A DNA stretch of 64,000 bases from Paenibacillus sp. Root52 (GTDB taxonomy: Bacteria > Bacillota > Bacilli > Paenibacillales > Paenibacillaceae). Positions 54,678-63,428 of the stretch are shown here, piece by piece (within the stretch, counting starts at the first letter, position 1; every line of letters begins with the position of its first letter). A program made the position numbers and the translations under genes. The stretch is taken from NCBI RefSeq assembly GCF_001426865.1, contig NZ_LMFO01000001.1:496001-560000 (forward strand), in the 5' to 3' direction. The notes below the pieces were generated by a model. That model was not told where the DNA came from. It did no database searches and saw nothing but the letters and a program-made list of their open reading frames with translations.

Positions 54678-56312
54678 ATGATGAATCATAAGTGGAGAAG
54701 TATAGTAGCAGTAACGTTAATCTCTGGAATGATCTTATCTGCTTGCAGCAGTGAAGTTGTGAGCAATACTACAGATACGAATACGGAGAGTAAAGTCACT
54801 GATGAAAATACTCAAACTGTAGGCTATGCACAGGAGATCAATAAAACGGAGGTCATGTCCTTCGCAATTGATGTAGACGAAGATGCTTGGCAAGAAATGC
54901 TTGATACAGCAACGGAAGAGAATTATATCAAAGCCAATGTCACGATTAACGGAACAACCATTGAAAACGTAGGCATTCGAGCGAAAGGGAATTCGAGCTT
55001 AAGGCAAGTTGCTGAAGATGATACGACAGACCGTTATAGCTTCAAAATTAAATTTGACGAGTATGTCAAAGACCAGACATGGATGGGGCTCGACAAAATA
55101 GTGGTTAACAACATGATTTCAGATAGTAGCTATATGAAAGAGTATCTAAGCTATGACATTATGGATTATATCGGCGTTGATGCTCCACTATTTGCTTTTG
55201 CTGACATCCATGTTAACGGGGAAACGTGGGGGTTATACCTAGCTGTTGAAGACATCGACAGTGGATATCTCGCTCGGGCCAAGAATGATGAGGGAGAACT
55301 TTACAAACCTAACAATGACGATAATATGGGTGGTGGAGCAGGTGGAATGATGAACCCTGGTAACTTTGAGGGGAATGCACCTGAACAGGGCGATAGTGGA
55401 ATGATGGGAGATAGACAACCTCCAGAAGGTATGGAACCACCAAGTGATATGACATCAGGTACAGACTCAGATCCGCAATCCGCTGATGCTCGTGGAGGTC
55501 GTGGCATGGGGCCTGGTGGAGGTGGCGGCGGAGGAATGAACGGAGGAACCAATGGTGTTTCATTAGAGTATACCGATGATGAAGCATCTAGCTACTCTGC
55601 CATCTTCGATAATGCCAAGACCAAAACGACCGAGGAAGATCAAAATCGGGTCATCGAAGCACTTAAAAATCTGAATTCGGGTACGGATTTGGAGAAATAT
55701 GTTGATGTCGATGCTGTTCTCCGATACTTTGCGGCTCACACCGTGGTTGTTAATATGGATAGCTATACATCCAACATGGGTCATAACTATTATCTGTACG
55801 AAAATAATGGACAGATTAGCATGCTGCCATGGGATTACAATATGGCTTTTGGAGGATTCCAGGCTGGTACGGCTTCTGATGTGGTTAATCTAGCAATTGA
55901 TACACCCGTATCTGGTGTAACGATGGAGGAACGACCGATCCTTAGTCAATTACTTGAAGTACCGGAATATAAGGAAAAGTATCATGAATATTTACAGGAA
56001 ATTGTAGATGGTTATTTTGCAAACGGTAAATTCAAGGAAACGGTAGAAAATCTTAATACGATGATTGCAGATTATGTTAAACAAGATCCAACGGCATTTG
56101 TATCATACGATGCATATGAAGAGGCTGTCGCTGAACTGATCAAGTTGGGCACATTACGTGCAGAGAGTATTCAAGGCCAACTAGATGGATCGATACCTGC
56201 TACAACAGATGAACAAAAAGCGAGTTCCGATACTCTGATTGATGCATCCTCTATTGATTTGACCAAATTAGGTGAGAGTGCAGGAGGCAGAGGCATGAAC
56301 GGAAGAGAATAG
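54678..56312 (+). CDS. CotH-kinase-family lipoprotein with low-complexity insert
   Basis: CotH proteins are atypical kinases; in Bacillus spores CotH phosphorylates coat proteins. The 544-residue product has a signal peptide with lipobox ILSACSSE (Cys23), which puts it outside the membrane. Kinase marks are IRAKGNSSLR, DRYSFKIKFDEY, YLAVEDIDSGYLAR and the metal-binding LPWDYNMAFGG. Between them, about residues 215-295, lies an insert rich in Gly, Met, Pro and Asp with a run of seven glycines. The start may be ATG 54678 or 54681. A spore role is not shown; a surface role is suggested by the lipobox. No CotB- or CotG-like substrate gene is adjacent. Confidence 0.88.
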   Translation: MMNHKWRSIVAVTLISGMILSACSSEVVSNTTDTNTESKVTDENTQTVGYAQEINKTEVMSFAIDVDEDAWQEMLDTATEENYIKANVTINGTTIENVGIRAKGNSSLRQVAEDDTTDRYSFKIKFDEYVKDQTWMGLDKIVVNNMISDSSYMKEYLSYDIMDYIGVDAPLFAFADIHVNGETWGLYLAVEDIDSGYLARAKNDEGELYKPNNDDNMGGGAGGMMNPGNFEGNAPEQGDSGMMGDRQPPEGMEPPSDMTSGTDSDPQSADARGGRGMGPGGGGGGGMNGGTNGVSLEYTDDEASSYSAIFDNAKTKTTEEDQNRVIEALKNLNSGTDLEKYVDVDAVLRYFAAHTVVVNMDSYTSNMGHNYYLYENNGQISMLPWDYNMAFGGFQAGTASDVVNLAIDTPVSGVTMEERPILSQLLEVPEYKEKYHEYLQEIVDGYFANGKFKETVENLNTMIADYVKQDPTAFVSYDAYEEAVAELIKLGTLRAESIQGQLDGSIPATTDEQKASSDTLIDASSIDLTKLGESAGGRGMNGRE

Positions 56313-56384
56313 CCAATCTTCGTCAGAAACGTCTTCTCAATAAAAGATCACACTCATACAAGGCCGACTCACACAAGATCATGC

Positions 56385-56444
56385 CTGAAAAATACGTATC
56401 TGAGAATTACGTACCTGAAAAATACGTACCTGAATAGTCCGTAC
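56385..56444. repeat. 15-bp tandem repeat, four units
   Basis: The units are CTGAAAAATACGTAT, CTGAGAATTACGTAC, CTGAAAAATACGTAC and CTGAATAGTCCGTAC, head to tail without spacer. In one frame they read as pentapeptides PEKYV/SENYV from an ATG at 56381 to a TAG at 56435, but no ribosome site precedes it. TACGTA palindromes recur every 15 bp, which could also serve protein binding. Confidence 0.85.
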
Positions 56445-56458
56445 CATACAAAAGTCAA

Positions 56459-56495
56459 AACACAAAACGTCCGATAAGGATGTTTTGTGTTTTTT
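56459..56495 (+). terminator. Terminator of the CotH-like gene
   Basis: AACACAAAACGTCC (56459-56472) pairs with GGATGTTTTGTGTT (56478-56491) with one G-T pair, loop GATAA, followed by TTTT. Confidence 0.88.
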
Positions 56496-56617
56496 GGTTT
56501 AACCTCTGATATTAACTTTGTGAGAATAGTTATCCAATATTAGTCTCATATGTCCATTCATTTTAGGCATGAAGTATTTTACAATACTCTAAACCTATAA
56601 GAACGGAGATCAAGATC

Positions 56618-57586
56618 ATGAGTAACTATGTTATAGGCATTGACCTCGGTGGAACCAATATTAAGTCTGCCATCTTCAACATGGATTTTCACATCGTTCA
56701 CGAAAGAAGTGACCCTACAGAAGCAAGCAAGGGGCCAGCTCATGTATTGAGTAGAATTCAGGGAATTGTTCAAGAGATGCTGCTGCTTGAAGGCATCGAT
56801 CAGTCTTCAATTAAGTGTATGGGTATGGGCATTCCAGGATTGCTTGATCCAGAGGAAGGGCTATCTATATTCTCGCCTAACTTTCCGGGTTGGGAGAACA
56901 TTCATGTGGTGAATGTGATGAAGGAACATTTTGAGTTTCCAGTCTTCATCGATAATGATGTTCGAGTAAATATGTACGGAGAATGGCTCTTCGGTGCAGG
57001 CGTTGGCTATCGTAACCTAGTATTAATCACATTAGGTACGGGTCTAGGATCGGGTATTGTGAATGATGGCAAAGTCATCTACGGTACCACGTCTAGTGCT
57101 GGCGAAATTGGGCATATGAATATGTTCCGGGAAGGTCGGCCTTGTCGATGCGGAAGCTCAGGCTGTTTAGGCAGATATGTATCTGCGGTAGGTATGGTTA
57201 GAACGTTTACTGAGAAGCTTGAGGAAGGTCGATCAAGTGTTATCTTGCAATGGGTAGGAGACGATTGGACAGCAATTACTGCCCATATGATTTCGGAGGC
57301 CTATGATCTTGGAGATGCTCTTGCGATCGAGGTGATGCATGAAACAGGCACCATTCTTGGATTTGGTCTTGCGAATGTGATCAATTTACTGAATCCTGAA
57401 GTCGTTATCGTGGGTGGTGGAATGTCTGCTGCGGGGGAACGTTTGCTGGAAACAGTGCGAGATACCGTTAGAAAACATGCTTTAGCACTTGCTTCCAGTG
57501 CTTGTGAAATCGTACAAGCTAAATTAGGTAGACAAGCAGGTATGATCGGTGCAGCTGCGTATGCAAACAATAAGATGTCTTTATAA
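56618..57586 (+). CDS. ROK-family sugar kinase (glucokinase-like)
   Basis: The 322-residue protein phosphorylates a free sugar with ATP. It has the ATP-binding GIDLGGTNIKSA start, FIDNDVRVNMYGEW, LGTGLGSGIV, the ROK signature ending in GEIGHMN, and the zinc motif CRCGSSGCLG. The length is normal. It starts after ACGGAGATC. It could feed free glucose or another sugar released by the cytoplasmic glycosidases of the window into metabolism; this link is inference. ROK also includes repressors, but no HTH is present here. Confidence 0.93.
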   Translation: MSNYVIGIDLGGTNIKSAIFNMDFHIVHERSDPTEASKGPAHVLSRIQGIVQEMLLLEGIDQSSIKCMGMGIPGLLDPEEGLSIFSPNFPGWENIHVVNVMKEHFEFPVFIDNDVRVNMYGEWLFGAGVGYRNLVLITLGTGLGSGIVNDGKVIYGTTSSAGEIGHMNMFREGRPCRCGSSGCLGRYVSAVGMVRTFTEKLEEGRSSVILQWVGDDWTAITAHMISEAYDLGDALAIEVMHETGTILGFGLANVINLLNPEVVIVGGGMSAAGERLLETVRDTVRKHALALASSACEIVQAKLGRQAGMIGAAAYANNKMSL

Positions 57587-57606
57587 ATGAACAGCCTAAA
57601 ATATTC

Positions 57607-57665
57607 AAACGCTCATTATGTTAAGGTAGCCGAAAGATTTGTACCTAACACGAGCGTTTTTTGTT
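57607..57665 (+). terminator. Terminator of the ROK gene
   Basis: AAACGCTC (57607-57614) pairs with GAGCGTTT (57652-57659), with an inner stem TGTTAAGGTA against TACCTAACA that has one bulge, followed by a T-rich tail. Confidence 0.8.
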
Positions 57666-57686
57666 TTATAATAAACATCCTATGTA

Positions 57687-58064
57687 CTATTTGGTATCGA
57701 TATGGAAGATGCCAATCTCATTATAGTGCTCTAGCTTGTAATTAATGGTACCCAGACTGCAATTTAACATGTCCATTTGTTTCAAAATGTTATGCCGATG
57801 CGTCTCCAACATTTCCTTCCGCTGTTCACTAGTGCCGGAACCTTCCAGACAGAGCAGCATAAATGCTTTGATATCCTCAAGTGGCATGCCACTGTCCCTC
57901 AGGCAACGTACTAATTCCAGCCAACATATATCCATCTCAGAATATTTACGGGTACCGTATTCCGTCTTCTTCAATAAAGGCATGAGACCTGCCCGATCAT
58001 AGAAACGCAAAGTAGAAGCAGGTAATTGGGTTCGTTCCGCGACTTGTTTAATCGTAAATTCCAA
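57687..58064 (-). CDS. MerR-family transcriptional regulator
   Basis: The 125-residue regulator starts at TTG 58064, 6 nt after AAAGGAAG; the open frame from 58178 runs through its own control region. The winged HTH is FTIKQVAERTQLPASTLRFYDRAGLMP, with the ARKYSEMDICWLELV-like wing and a C-terminal helix for dimerisation and effector contact. It is short and lacks a large ligand domain, as in AdhR-type regulators. It is divergent from an aldo/keto reductase with a classical MerR promoter between them. Confidence 0.93.
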   Translation of the reverse strand: MEFTIKQVAERTQLPASTLRFYDRAGLMPLLKKTEYGTRKYSEMDICWLELVRCLRDSGMPLEDIKAFMLLCLEGSGTSEQRKEMLETHRHNILKQMDMLNCSLGTINYKLEHYNEIGIFHIDTK

Positions 58065-58099
58065 GCAAATCTTCCTTTCCAAAAAAATGGTTGAATGTC

Positions 58100-58130
58100 T
58101 TGACTTAAACCTAAGTTTAACCACTATCCT
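58100..58130 (+). promoter_or_regulatory. MerR-type promoter with 19-bp spacer and dyad
   Basis: TTGACT (58100-58105), 19 bp, TATCCT (58125-58130). The spacer carries TTAAAC-CTAA-GTTTAA (58105-58120). An over-long spacer holding the dyad is the known hallmark of MerR-activated promoters. It points towards the aldo/keto reductase. Confidence 0.85.
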
Positions 58131-58198
58131 AAGATTGTACAATAGAGCGTTTACACGAATAGGCTCTAATCCATCCATTCTTATAAGGAGTGATTTAG

Positions 58199-59170
58199 TT
58201 GAAATACAGAAGACTCGGTCGAAGTGGATTGAAGGTTAGTGAAATTGGATTGGGAAGCTGGCTGACATACGGATCAGCAACTTCAGAAGAAGCGGCACGC
58301 GCATGTATGCATAAAGCGTATGAACTCGGCATTAATTTTTTCGATACATCGAATTCGTATCCGGGCGCCGAAGAGGTGATGGGAAGTACGTTGAAACAGT
58401 ATTCACGCAATAGTTACGTGCTTGCTACGAAGTTGTTTTTCCCGCAAGGATCAGGACCGAATGATCGCGGATTGTCCCGCAAACACATCGTTGAGCAGTG
58501 TGAAGCGAGCTTAAAGCGGCTGGGTACAGATTATATTGACTTATATCAATGTCATCGTTTTGATTCCGAAACTCCTGTTGATGAAACACTTCGAGCATTG
58601 GATGATCTGCAAGCGCAAGGCAAAATTTTGTATGCAGGTGTCAGTGAGTGGACTGCCGCACAGATTGCAGAAGCATCAGGGATTAGCAAACGTCTGAATT
58701 TGCGTCCGTTAATTTCCAATCAGCCGATCTACAATATGTTTGAACGCTATATTGAGAGAGAAGGAGTGATTGAGCAATGCGAGCAGGAAGGGCTGGGACT
58801 CATCGTGTTCTCTCCACTGGCACAGGGTGTGCTCACCGGTAAATATAAACCGGGACAGCAGATTCCCGAAGGTACACGGGCTGCGAATAATCAAACGAAT
58901 GGTGTCATCAATAGCTATTTGCGTGAGGACGTGCTCCAATGTACTGTGCAGCTGTCGGAACTTGCTAATGAAATTGGAGCAACATTGTCCCAATTCGCAT
59001 TGGCGTGGATTCTACGTCAACCCGTGGTAAGTTCTTCCATCATTGGCTCTAGCAGACCGGCGCAGATTGAAGAGAATCTCAAAGCAGTAGAACTTGAGCT
59101 TACCCCTGATATAATCTCGGAAACGGAAAAAATTCTGTCTTCCATCAGCCATTTTGCGCCACTGCGATAA
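58199..59170 (+). CDS. Aldo/keto reductase
   Basis: The 323-residue NADPH-dependent carbonyl reductase has a TIM barrel with MKYRRLGRSGLKVSEIGLGSW, DTSNSYPGAEEVMG (catalytic Asp and Tyr), VLATKLFF (Lys) and YQCHRFD (His). The late SSSIIGSSRPAQIEENLKA is the cofactor loop. It resembles the Kv-beta/YhdN branch. It starts at TTG 58199 after AAGGAGTG. The MerR promoter upstream suggests induction by a reactive aldehyde or similar stress. Confidence 0.94.
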   Translation: MKYRRLGRSGLKVSEIGLGSWLTYGSATSEEAARACMHKAYELGINFFDTSNSYPGAEEVMGSTLKQYSRNSYVLATKLFFPQGSGPNDRGLSRKHIVEQCEASLKRLGTDYIDLYQCHRFDSETPVDETLRALDDLQAQGKILYAGVSEWTAAQIAEASGISKRLNLRPLISNQPIYNMFERYIEREGVIEQCEQEGLGLIVFSPLAQGVLTGKYKPGQQIPEGTRAANNQTNGVINSYLREDVLQCTVQLSELANEIGATLSQFALAWILRQPVVSSSIIGSSRPAQIEENLKAVELELTPDIISETEKILSSISHFAPLR

Positions 59171-59250
59171 TATTGGAGATCATACTTTATCGATATGAAC
59201 AATTTCAGACCGAAATAGATTAGCATGTGTGATATATCACAGGATATTTG

Positions 59251-59275
59251 TAACCTGATAGGTTAGCCTTTTTTT
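59251..59275 (+). terminator. Terminator of the aldo/keto reductase gene
   Basis: TAACCT (59251-59256) pairs with AGGTTA (59260-59265), loop GAT, followed by GCC and TTTTTTT. The stem is short. Confidence 0.55.
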
Positions 59276-59280
59276 GTGGG

Positions 59281-60093
59281 CTAGCCTTTTGGGTTTAGAG
59301 GCGATCCATAACTAGCTTCGCGTCTAAACCGGTATTGCCGTGGTGAGGTACCCACAAATTTCTTGAACTGACGCATGAAATGGGTGTCATTGTCATAACC
59401 GCACGAGCTGGATATTTCAGTTACCGACATCTCACTATGATCCAAAAGGTACTTCGCGTGTTCAAGCCTTCCGTTAATCATATCCGTCATCACTGAGCAG
59501 CCAAATAACTGCTTATAGATATGTTGAAAATAAGATTTACTTATATTTAATCGGATAGCAAGCTCCGCTACGGAAATATTCTGGTGAGGTGAGCGGTATA
59601 GTTCGTTACGCAATTCATTGAATCCAATATAATAACGATTCAGTTGATGAGGCGCCGTTCGCTCGCGCAGATCACTCAATTTCATGAAGAAAGACCGGAG
59701 GTCGCAATCGATGATACGCTCACGTAGTGAACCATCAAGTCGGTTGATCGTTTGTAGCTCCATAACACATCTGGATATGAGCAGCGGATCGGAAGCTTCG
59801 ATCGGAGTATCCAGCGGAAAATTCAATTCCATCAGAAAATCAGTCATGTTCGCACCATAACAATGAAACCAGTCATTGATAAAAGGGTTCTCCATTTCGC
59901 GGTACGCATGAGGCGTCTCTGGGCCAAACAGGATAAATGTATTTTTTTCTACGATCATCGCTTGCTCACGTAGCGTCACTTCTGCACGGCTATTGAAGAA
60001 TACAAATGTGTAATGACCTGATCCATTCGGGCGATTTCGGATAATCCCCTCATGGTGAATGGTGTGAAATCCGCAAGAAATTAACTTCAACAT
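59281..60093 (-). CDS. AraC-family regulator with cupin-type sensor
   Basis: The 270-residue regulator has an N-terminal cupin (about 10-150; SGHYTFVFFNSRAEV, NTFILFGPETPHAY). A C-terminal double HTH (about 170-262; ISVAELAIRLNISKSYFQHIYK and VTEISSSCGYDNDTHFMRQFKKFVGTSPRQYR) follows. It starts after CTAGGAGTG. It is divergent from the DUF2264 gene with 116 bp between starts and is its probable regulator. Confidence 0.93.
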   Translation of the reverse strand: MLKLISCGFHTIHHEGIIRNRPNGSGHYTFVFFNSRAEVTLREQAMIVEKNTFILFGPETPHAYREMENPFINDWFHCYGANMTDFLMELNFPLDTPIEASDPLLISRCVMELQTINRLDGSLRERIIDCDLRSFFMKLSDLRERTAPHQLNRYYIGFNELRNELYRSPHQNISVAELAIRLNISKSYFQHIYKQLFGCSVMTDMINGRLEHAKYLLDHSEMSVTEISSSCGYDNDTHFMRQFKKFVGTSPRQYRFRREASYGSPLNPKG

Positions 60094-60209
60094 CTGTGTA
60101 CACTCCTAGCACGATAGGTCAGTTTTTGATCATTATAGTTTATTGAAGGAGGCGATACAACGATCTATACTTGATCTAAAATGTGAGCCTAGCGAAGGAG
60201 CGATGCATC

Positions 60210-61355
60210 ATGAGCGACGACAGAAAATATTGGGTGGACACGTTAGTTCAGATTGCACAGCCTGTTTTACGTTCTTTATCCCACCGACAATTGGCAGTAG
60301 AGATGCCTGTTGAAGCAAGTACGGGCGACCGATCCGATTATACATACTTGGAAGCGTTAGGACGTACCTTAGCGGGGATCGCACCATGGCTTGAACATGG
60401 GTCTCGTTCTGGTGATGAAGGTGAAGTACGATCACAAATGGCTATGATGGCTAGACAAGCAATGGAGGCTGCAACTGATCCAGCTTCACCGGACTATATG
60501 AATTTTACAAAGGGTGGTCAACCTGTCGTTGATGCAGCCTTTCTGGCCAATGCAGTTCTCCGTGCTCCAAACGAACTGTATGCACTGCTTGACGAAGATG
60601 TAAAAAAGAATTTAATCACGGCGTTGATGGCTACACGAAAGATTCGTCCGGTCTTTAGCAATTGGCTCCTGTTTAGTGCCATGATTGAAGCTGCATTATC
60701 TCGAATGGGTGTAGAACAGTGGGATTGCATGCGTGTCGATTATGCATTAAGACAGCATGAGCAATGGTATAAAGGCGACGGAGCATATGGGGACGGGCCT
60801 GCATTTCATTGGGACTATTACAATAGCTTTGTCATCCAACCTATGCTCGTCGATATTCTAGATGCAGTAGGCGATCAGTTTGAAGATTGGGCTGCACTTC
60901 GAGTTAACGTGTTAGAAAGAGCAGAGCGTTATGCGGCTGTTTTGGAACGAATGATCTCCCCGGAAGGAACCTACCCACCTCTTGGACGATCACTCCCATA
61001 TCGGTTCGGGGCATTTCAGCATCTATCGTTGATGGCGCTTAGGGAAGAACTACCGGAGAAGCTGTTGCCAGCTCAGGTTCGTTGTGCACTTACAGCCGTA
61101 ATGAAGAGACAGATTGAGATGCCGGGTACTTTCGATGAGCATGGTTGGCTTCGTATTGGGTTTGCCGGGAGTCAACCCGCAATCGGGGAAGCCTATATTT
61201 CGACAGGCAGTTTATACCTATGTACGACCGTATTTCTAGCCTTGGGGCTCTCCCCTGAAGCCGATTTCTGGCAAGGAGAGGCAGAGTGGACTTCACTAAA
61301 AGCATGGTCTGGCGGGACGGTGGAGCTTGATGTTGCATTGTATAGTGATTTTTAA
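60210..61355 (+). CDS. DUF2264-family protein
   Basis: The 381-residue cytoplasmic protein starts at ATG 60210 after AAGGAG; the GTG at 60183 lacks a ribosome site. It matches DUF2264: YWVDTLVQIAQPVL, LEALGRTLAGIAPWLE, SNWLLFSAMIEAAL, and YGDGPAFHWDYYNSFVIQPML. The fold is probably an (alpha/alpha) toroid, and family members often sit among carbohydrate-degradation genes. A sugar-related enzymatic role is likely but no reaction is established to my knowledge. The divergent AraC gene supports sugar control. Confidence 0.85.
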   Translation: MSDDRKYWVDTLVQIAQPVLRSLSHRQLAVEMPVEASTGDRSDYTYLEALGRTLAGIAPWLEHGSRSGDEGEVRSQMAMMARQAMEAATDPASPDYMNFTKGGQPVVDAAFLANAVLRAPNELYALLDEDVKKNLITALMATRKIRPVFSNWLLFSAMIEAALSRMGVEQWDCMRVDYALRQHEQWYKGDGAYGDGPAFHWDYYNSFVIQPMLVDILDAVGDQFEDWAALRVNVLERAERYAAVLERMISPEGTYPPLGRSLPYRFGAFQHLSLMALREELPEKLLPAQVRCALTAVMKRQIEMPGTFDEHGWLRIGFAGSQPAIGEAYISTGSLYLCTTVFLALGLSPEADFWQGEAEWTSLKAWSGGTVELDVALYSDF

Positions 61356-61446
61356 AGGTTCACATTGAGGAACGATTATTAGACACAGAGAGTATAAAGT
61401 TGGACGATTGATTTATCATTGCTAGAAGCTCGTTTTATGCGAAACA

Positions 61447-61482
61447 GCAAAAGATCACTTCATTGATGAAGTGATCTTTTGC
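61447..61482. terminator. Bidirectional terminator between DUF2264 and alpha/beta hydrolase genes
   Basis: A perfect 16-bp stem (61447-61462 with 61467-61482), loop TTGA, carries AAAA and TTTT near its base so that it serves both convergent genes. Confidence 0.9.
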
Positions 61483-61532
61483 CATGTAATATTATATCAA
61501 CGCCAATCGGACTGCGATAATTAGACTGACAT

Positions 61533-62492
61533 TTACTTATTTTCCTTCCGTACATCTCTCATAAATATTCTGAAGTTCTCAACAATTTCTTTTGATCGGG
61601 TATGGTGTAGATAATGTGTTCCTTCGAATGTCATCACTTTACTATGGTCAGAATCTTTTACTTGCTCTTCATGTAGTGTTGCCCATCCTTCAATTGCTGT
61701 TTTGTCTGGTTGCAAAAAGAAAACGACAGGTAGCTTTTGGGGAAATGTTAAATTTTCAGCTGCTTTTAAATTGGGAAACATAGATTCGATTTCATTCGCA
61801 ATGCTAATATTTCTGAAATTTTTATAAGATAGAATTCTCATTTGTTCTTTTGTCTCATCATCAACGGGTATTGCAGCGTACGGATCAGCACTTAGTTTCA
61901 TTATTAATCTGGCTAACCCTGATTTTTTGAGTAGGGAGATTGTAGTAGGTGATATCGGGGATTCGATTTCCTTACCACCGTATTGTTTTGGAGCACTGCT
62001 ATCAATTCCGACAAATGCACTCACTTCGTGTTCATATTTGTTTACATAATCCAGTCCATATATCCCTGCAATAGAGTGACCCATAAGGATATATCGATCA
62101 ATTTGAAGTTGCTGTAGAGCTTCATGTATTTCATCTACAATGTTTTCTAGATTTCGTTCTTTTTTGGTTACATCACTTAATCCATAACCAAAAGGTTCAA
62201 TGACAACAACTTTATAAAAAGGTGCTAACTCTTCAACTAGCGGCTTGAAATCCAAGGCCGGCGTTCCTGTTCCCAAACCTGGCAGCAGCACGACGGTTTC
62301 TTCGCCCTCTCCTTGAATCAAGACATTCATATTTTTCCCATCTACTTCTACGTACTGACCATATGGCTGTATTCTCCCATCCTCTAACTTACTGCTAATC
62401 TGATCAACAACAAAAACAATAACTAGAAAAATAACGATTAAGCTAACTAAAACTGCAGATATCTTAAGCAAAATTTGAAGTGGTCTTTTCAT
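61533..62492 (-). CDS. Membrane-anchored alpha/beta-fold hydrolase
   Basis: The 319-residue protein has one N-terminal membrane segment (about 8-31) and an outward-facing hydrolase domain. It shows VVLLPGLGTGTPALDF (oxyanion region), the nucleophile elbow MGHSIAG and a late histidine in FEGTHYLHH. It starts after CAGGAGAAG. It belongs to the broad esterase/lipase superfamily and its substrate is unknown. It is not closely similar to the other anchored hydrolase at 25125. Confidence 0.85.
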   Translation of the reverse strand: MKRPLQILLKISAVLVSLIVIFLVIVFVVDQISSKLEDGRIQPYGQYVEVDGKNMNVLIQGEGEETVVLLPGLGTGTPALDFKPLVEELAPFYKVVVIEPFGYGLSDVTKKERNLENIVDEIHEALQQLQIDRYILMGHSIAGIYGLDYVNKYEHEVSAFVGIDSSAPKQYGGKEIESPISPTTISLLKKSGLARLIMKLSADPYAAIPVDDETKEQMRILSYKNFRNISIANEIESMFPNLKAAENLTFPQKLPVVFFLQPDKTAIEGWATLHEEQVKDSDHSKVMTFEGTHYLHHTRSKEIVENFRIFMRDVRKENK

Positions 62493-62752
62493 CTTGTATC
62501 TTCTCCTGTCAGTTTTTCTGTAGTGGACATATCACACCGTTTAGTTAGCTTAAACGATGGAGGTGTACCACTCATGACGAAAATATGAACTGGATATGAA
62601 CAAGTAAAAGAGTTACGCATGCACCTAAGTTTAGATTTCAATCCTTAAAACCAACTTGGTCGAGGACATCACATTTTACCTTCCGTTAACGAAAGAGAAT
62701 ATAGATTGAGAAAATCAAGTCGTATACTGAGTTTCTTAACATTTCGCACAGG

Positions 62753-63421
62753 TTGATCGACTACATCTACGGAGGGAAGGGTGAGAAGATTCATGTCACA
62801 CTATACCTTCTTGCAAAAGGTTCAGGAATTGCTCTCTTTTCCACATACAGGAGACATGCCGCTATGGCGAAAAATTCTGGTCAGCAACTGATTAAGCAGT
62901 CATTGGAGACGGTGTTTCAATCGGTTCAGAACTTCTCGAAGTTTGTCCTTATTAATCAGGATACACAGAAGCTGCTGAGCAGAGATGCTGGAACTAGCAC
63001 CGATGTTACTGCGCTGAAGTCGATTTATAATACACTGGCCGCGATGCTGCTAACAGAACCTAATATTGATTCTGTGATTATCGAATCCTTAACAGGTGAA
63101 CTTTATTACACTTCCAACTTGACGGGGGTTATCCGGGAGAGTCTTGATATTTACCCTAAACAAGAGATCAAGCAGTGAAAGCCTGGCGACCATTCAATTG
63201 AAACAGATCCCGATGTGCCGAGCTATCTCTATGATATGTTTGGGGGCATTGACTATCAGATTGATCTGTCCCAACCCCCAGGAAAGTGCATTGTTCATAT
63301 TATGTACCAAAACAGATCCCTTGCCGATACAGATCGGCTACAGCTTGCCGTCAACAATTATCGTTACAGCGACGAACCATATCTCCAGAGGTCGATAATA
63401 ACTGGTCTATTGTTGGTGTGA
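62753..63421 (+). pseudogene. Degraded YesM-type sensor kinase fragment
   Basis: A well placed ribosome site (GGAGGGAAGGGTGAG) and ATG 62793 open a 32-residue frame that ends WRKILVSN, like the start of a kinase before its first membrane helix. It then stops at 62889. Another frame takes up with NSGQQLIKQSLETVFQSVQNFSKFVLINQDTQKLL, typical for the extracellular part of YesM-like kinases, without the membrane helix. That frame is broken by TGA at 63176 and goes on in the same frame (YLYDMFGGIDYQIDL) to a stop at 63419. HAMP, kinase and ATPase parts are missing. A deletion, a nonsense change and a 3' truncation mark a dead gene. Confidence 0.7.
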
Positions 63422-63428
63422 ATTCTTA

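Larger units (their letters stand above)
56313..56617. other. Intergenic region between the CotH-like and ROK genes
   Basis: The 305-bp gap carries the 15-bp tandem repeat (56385-56444), the CotH-gene terminator (56459-56495) and about 120 bp of promoter-side sequence for the ROK gene. Confidence 0.6.

Noticed and set aside
56381-56437. 18-residue repeat peptide as a real gene
   Set aside because: There is no ribosome site before the ATG, and the repeat can be explained at DNA level; kept only as a repeat.
56385-56444. CRISPR array
   Set aside because: Units are head to tail without spacers, only 15 bp, and no cas genes are in the window.
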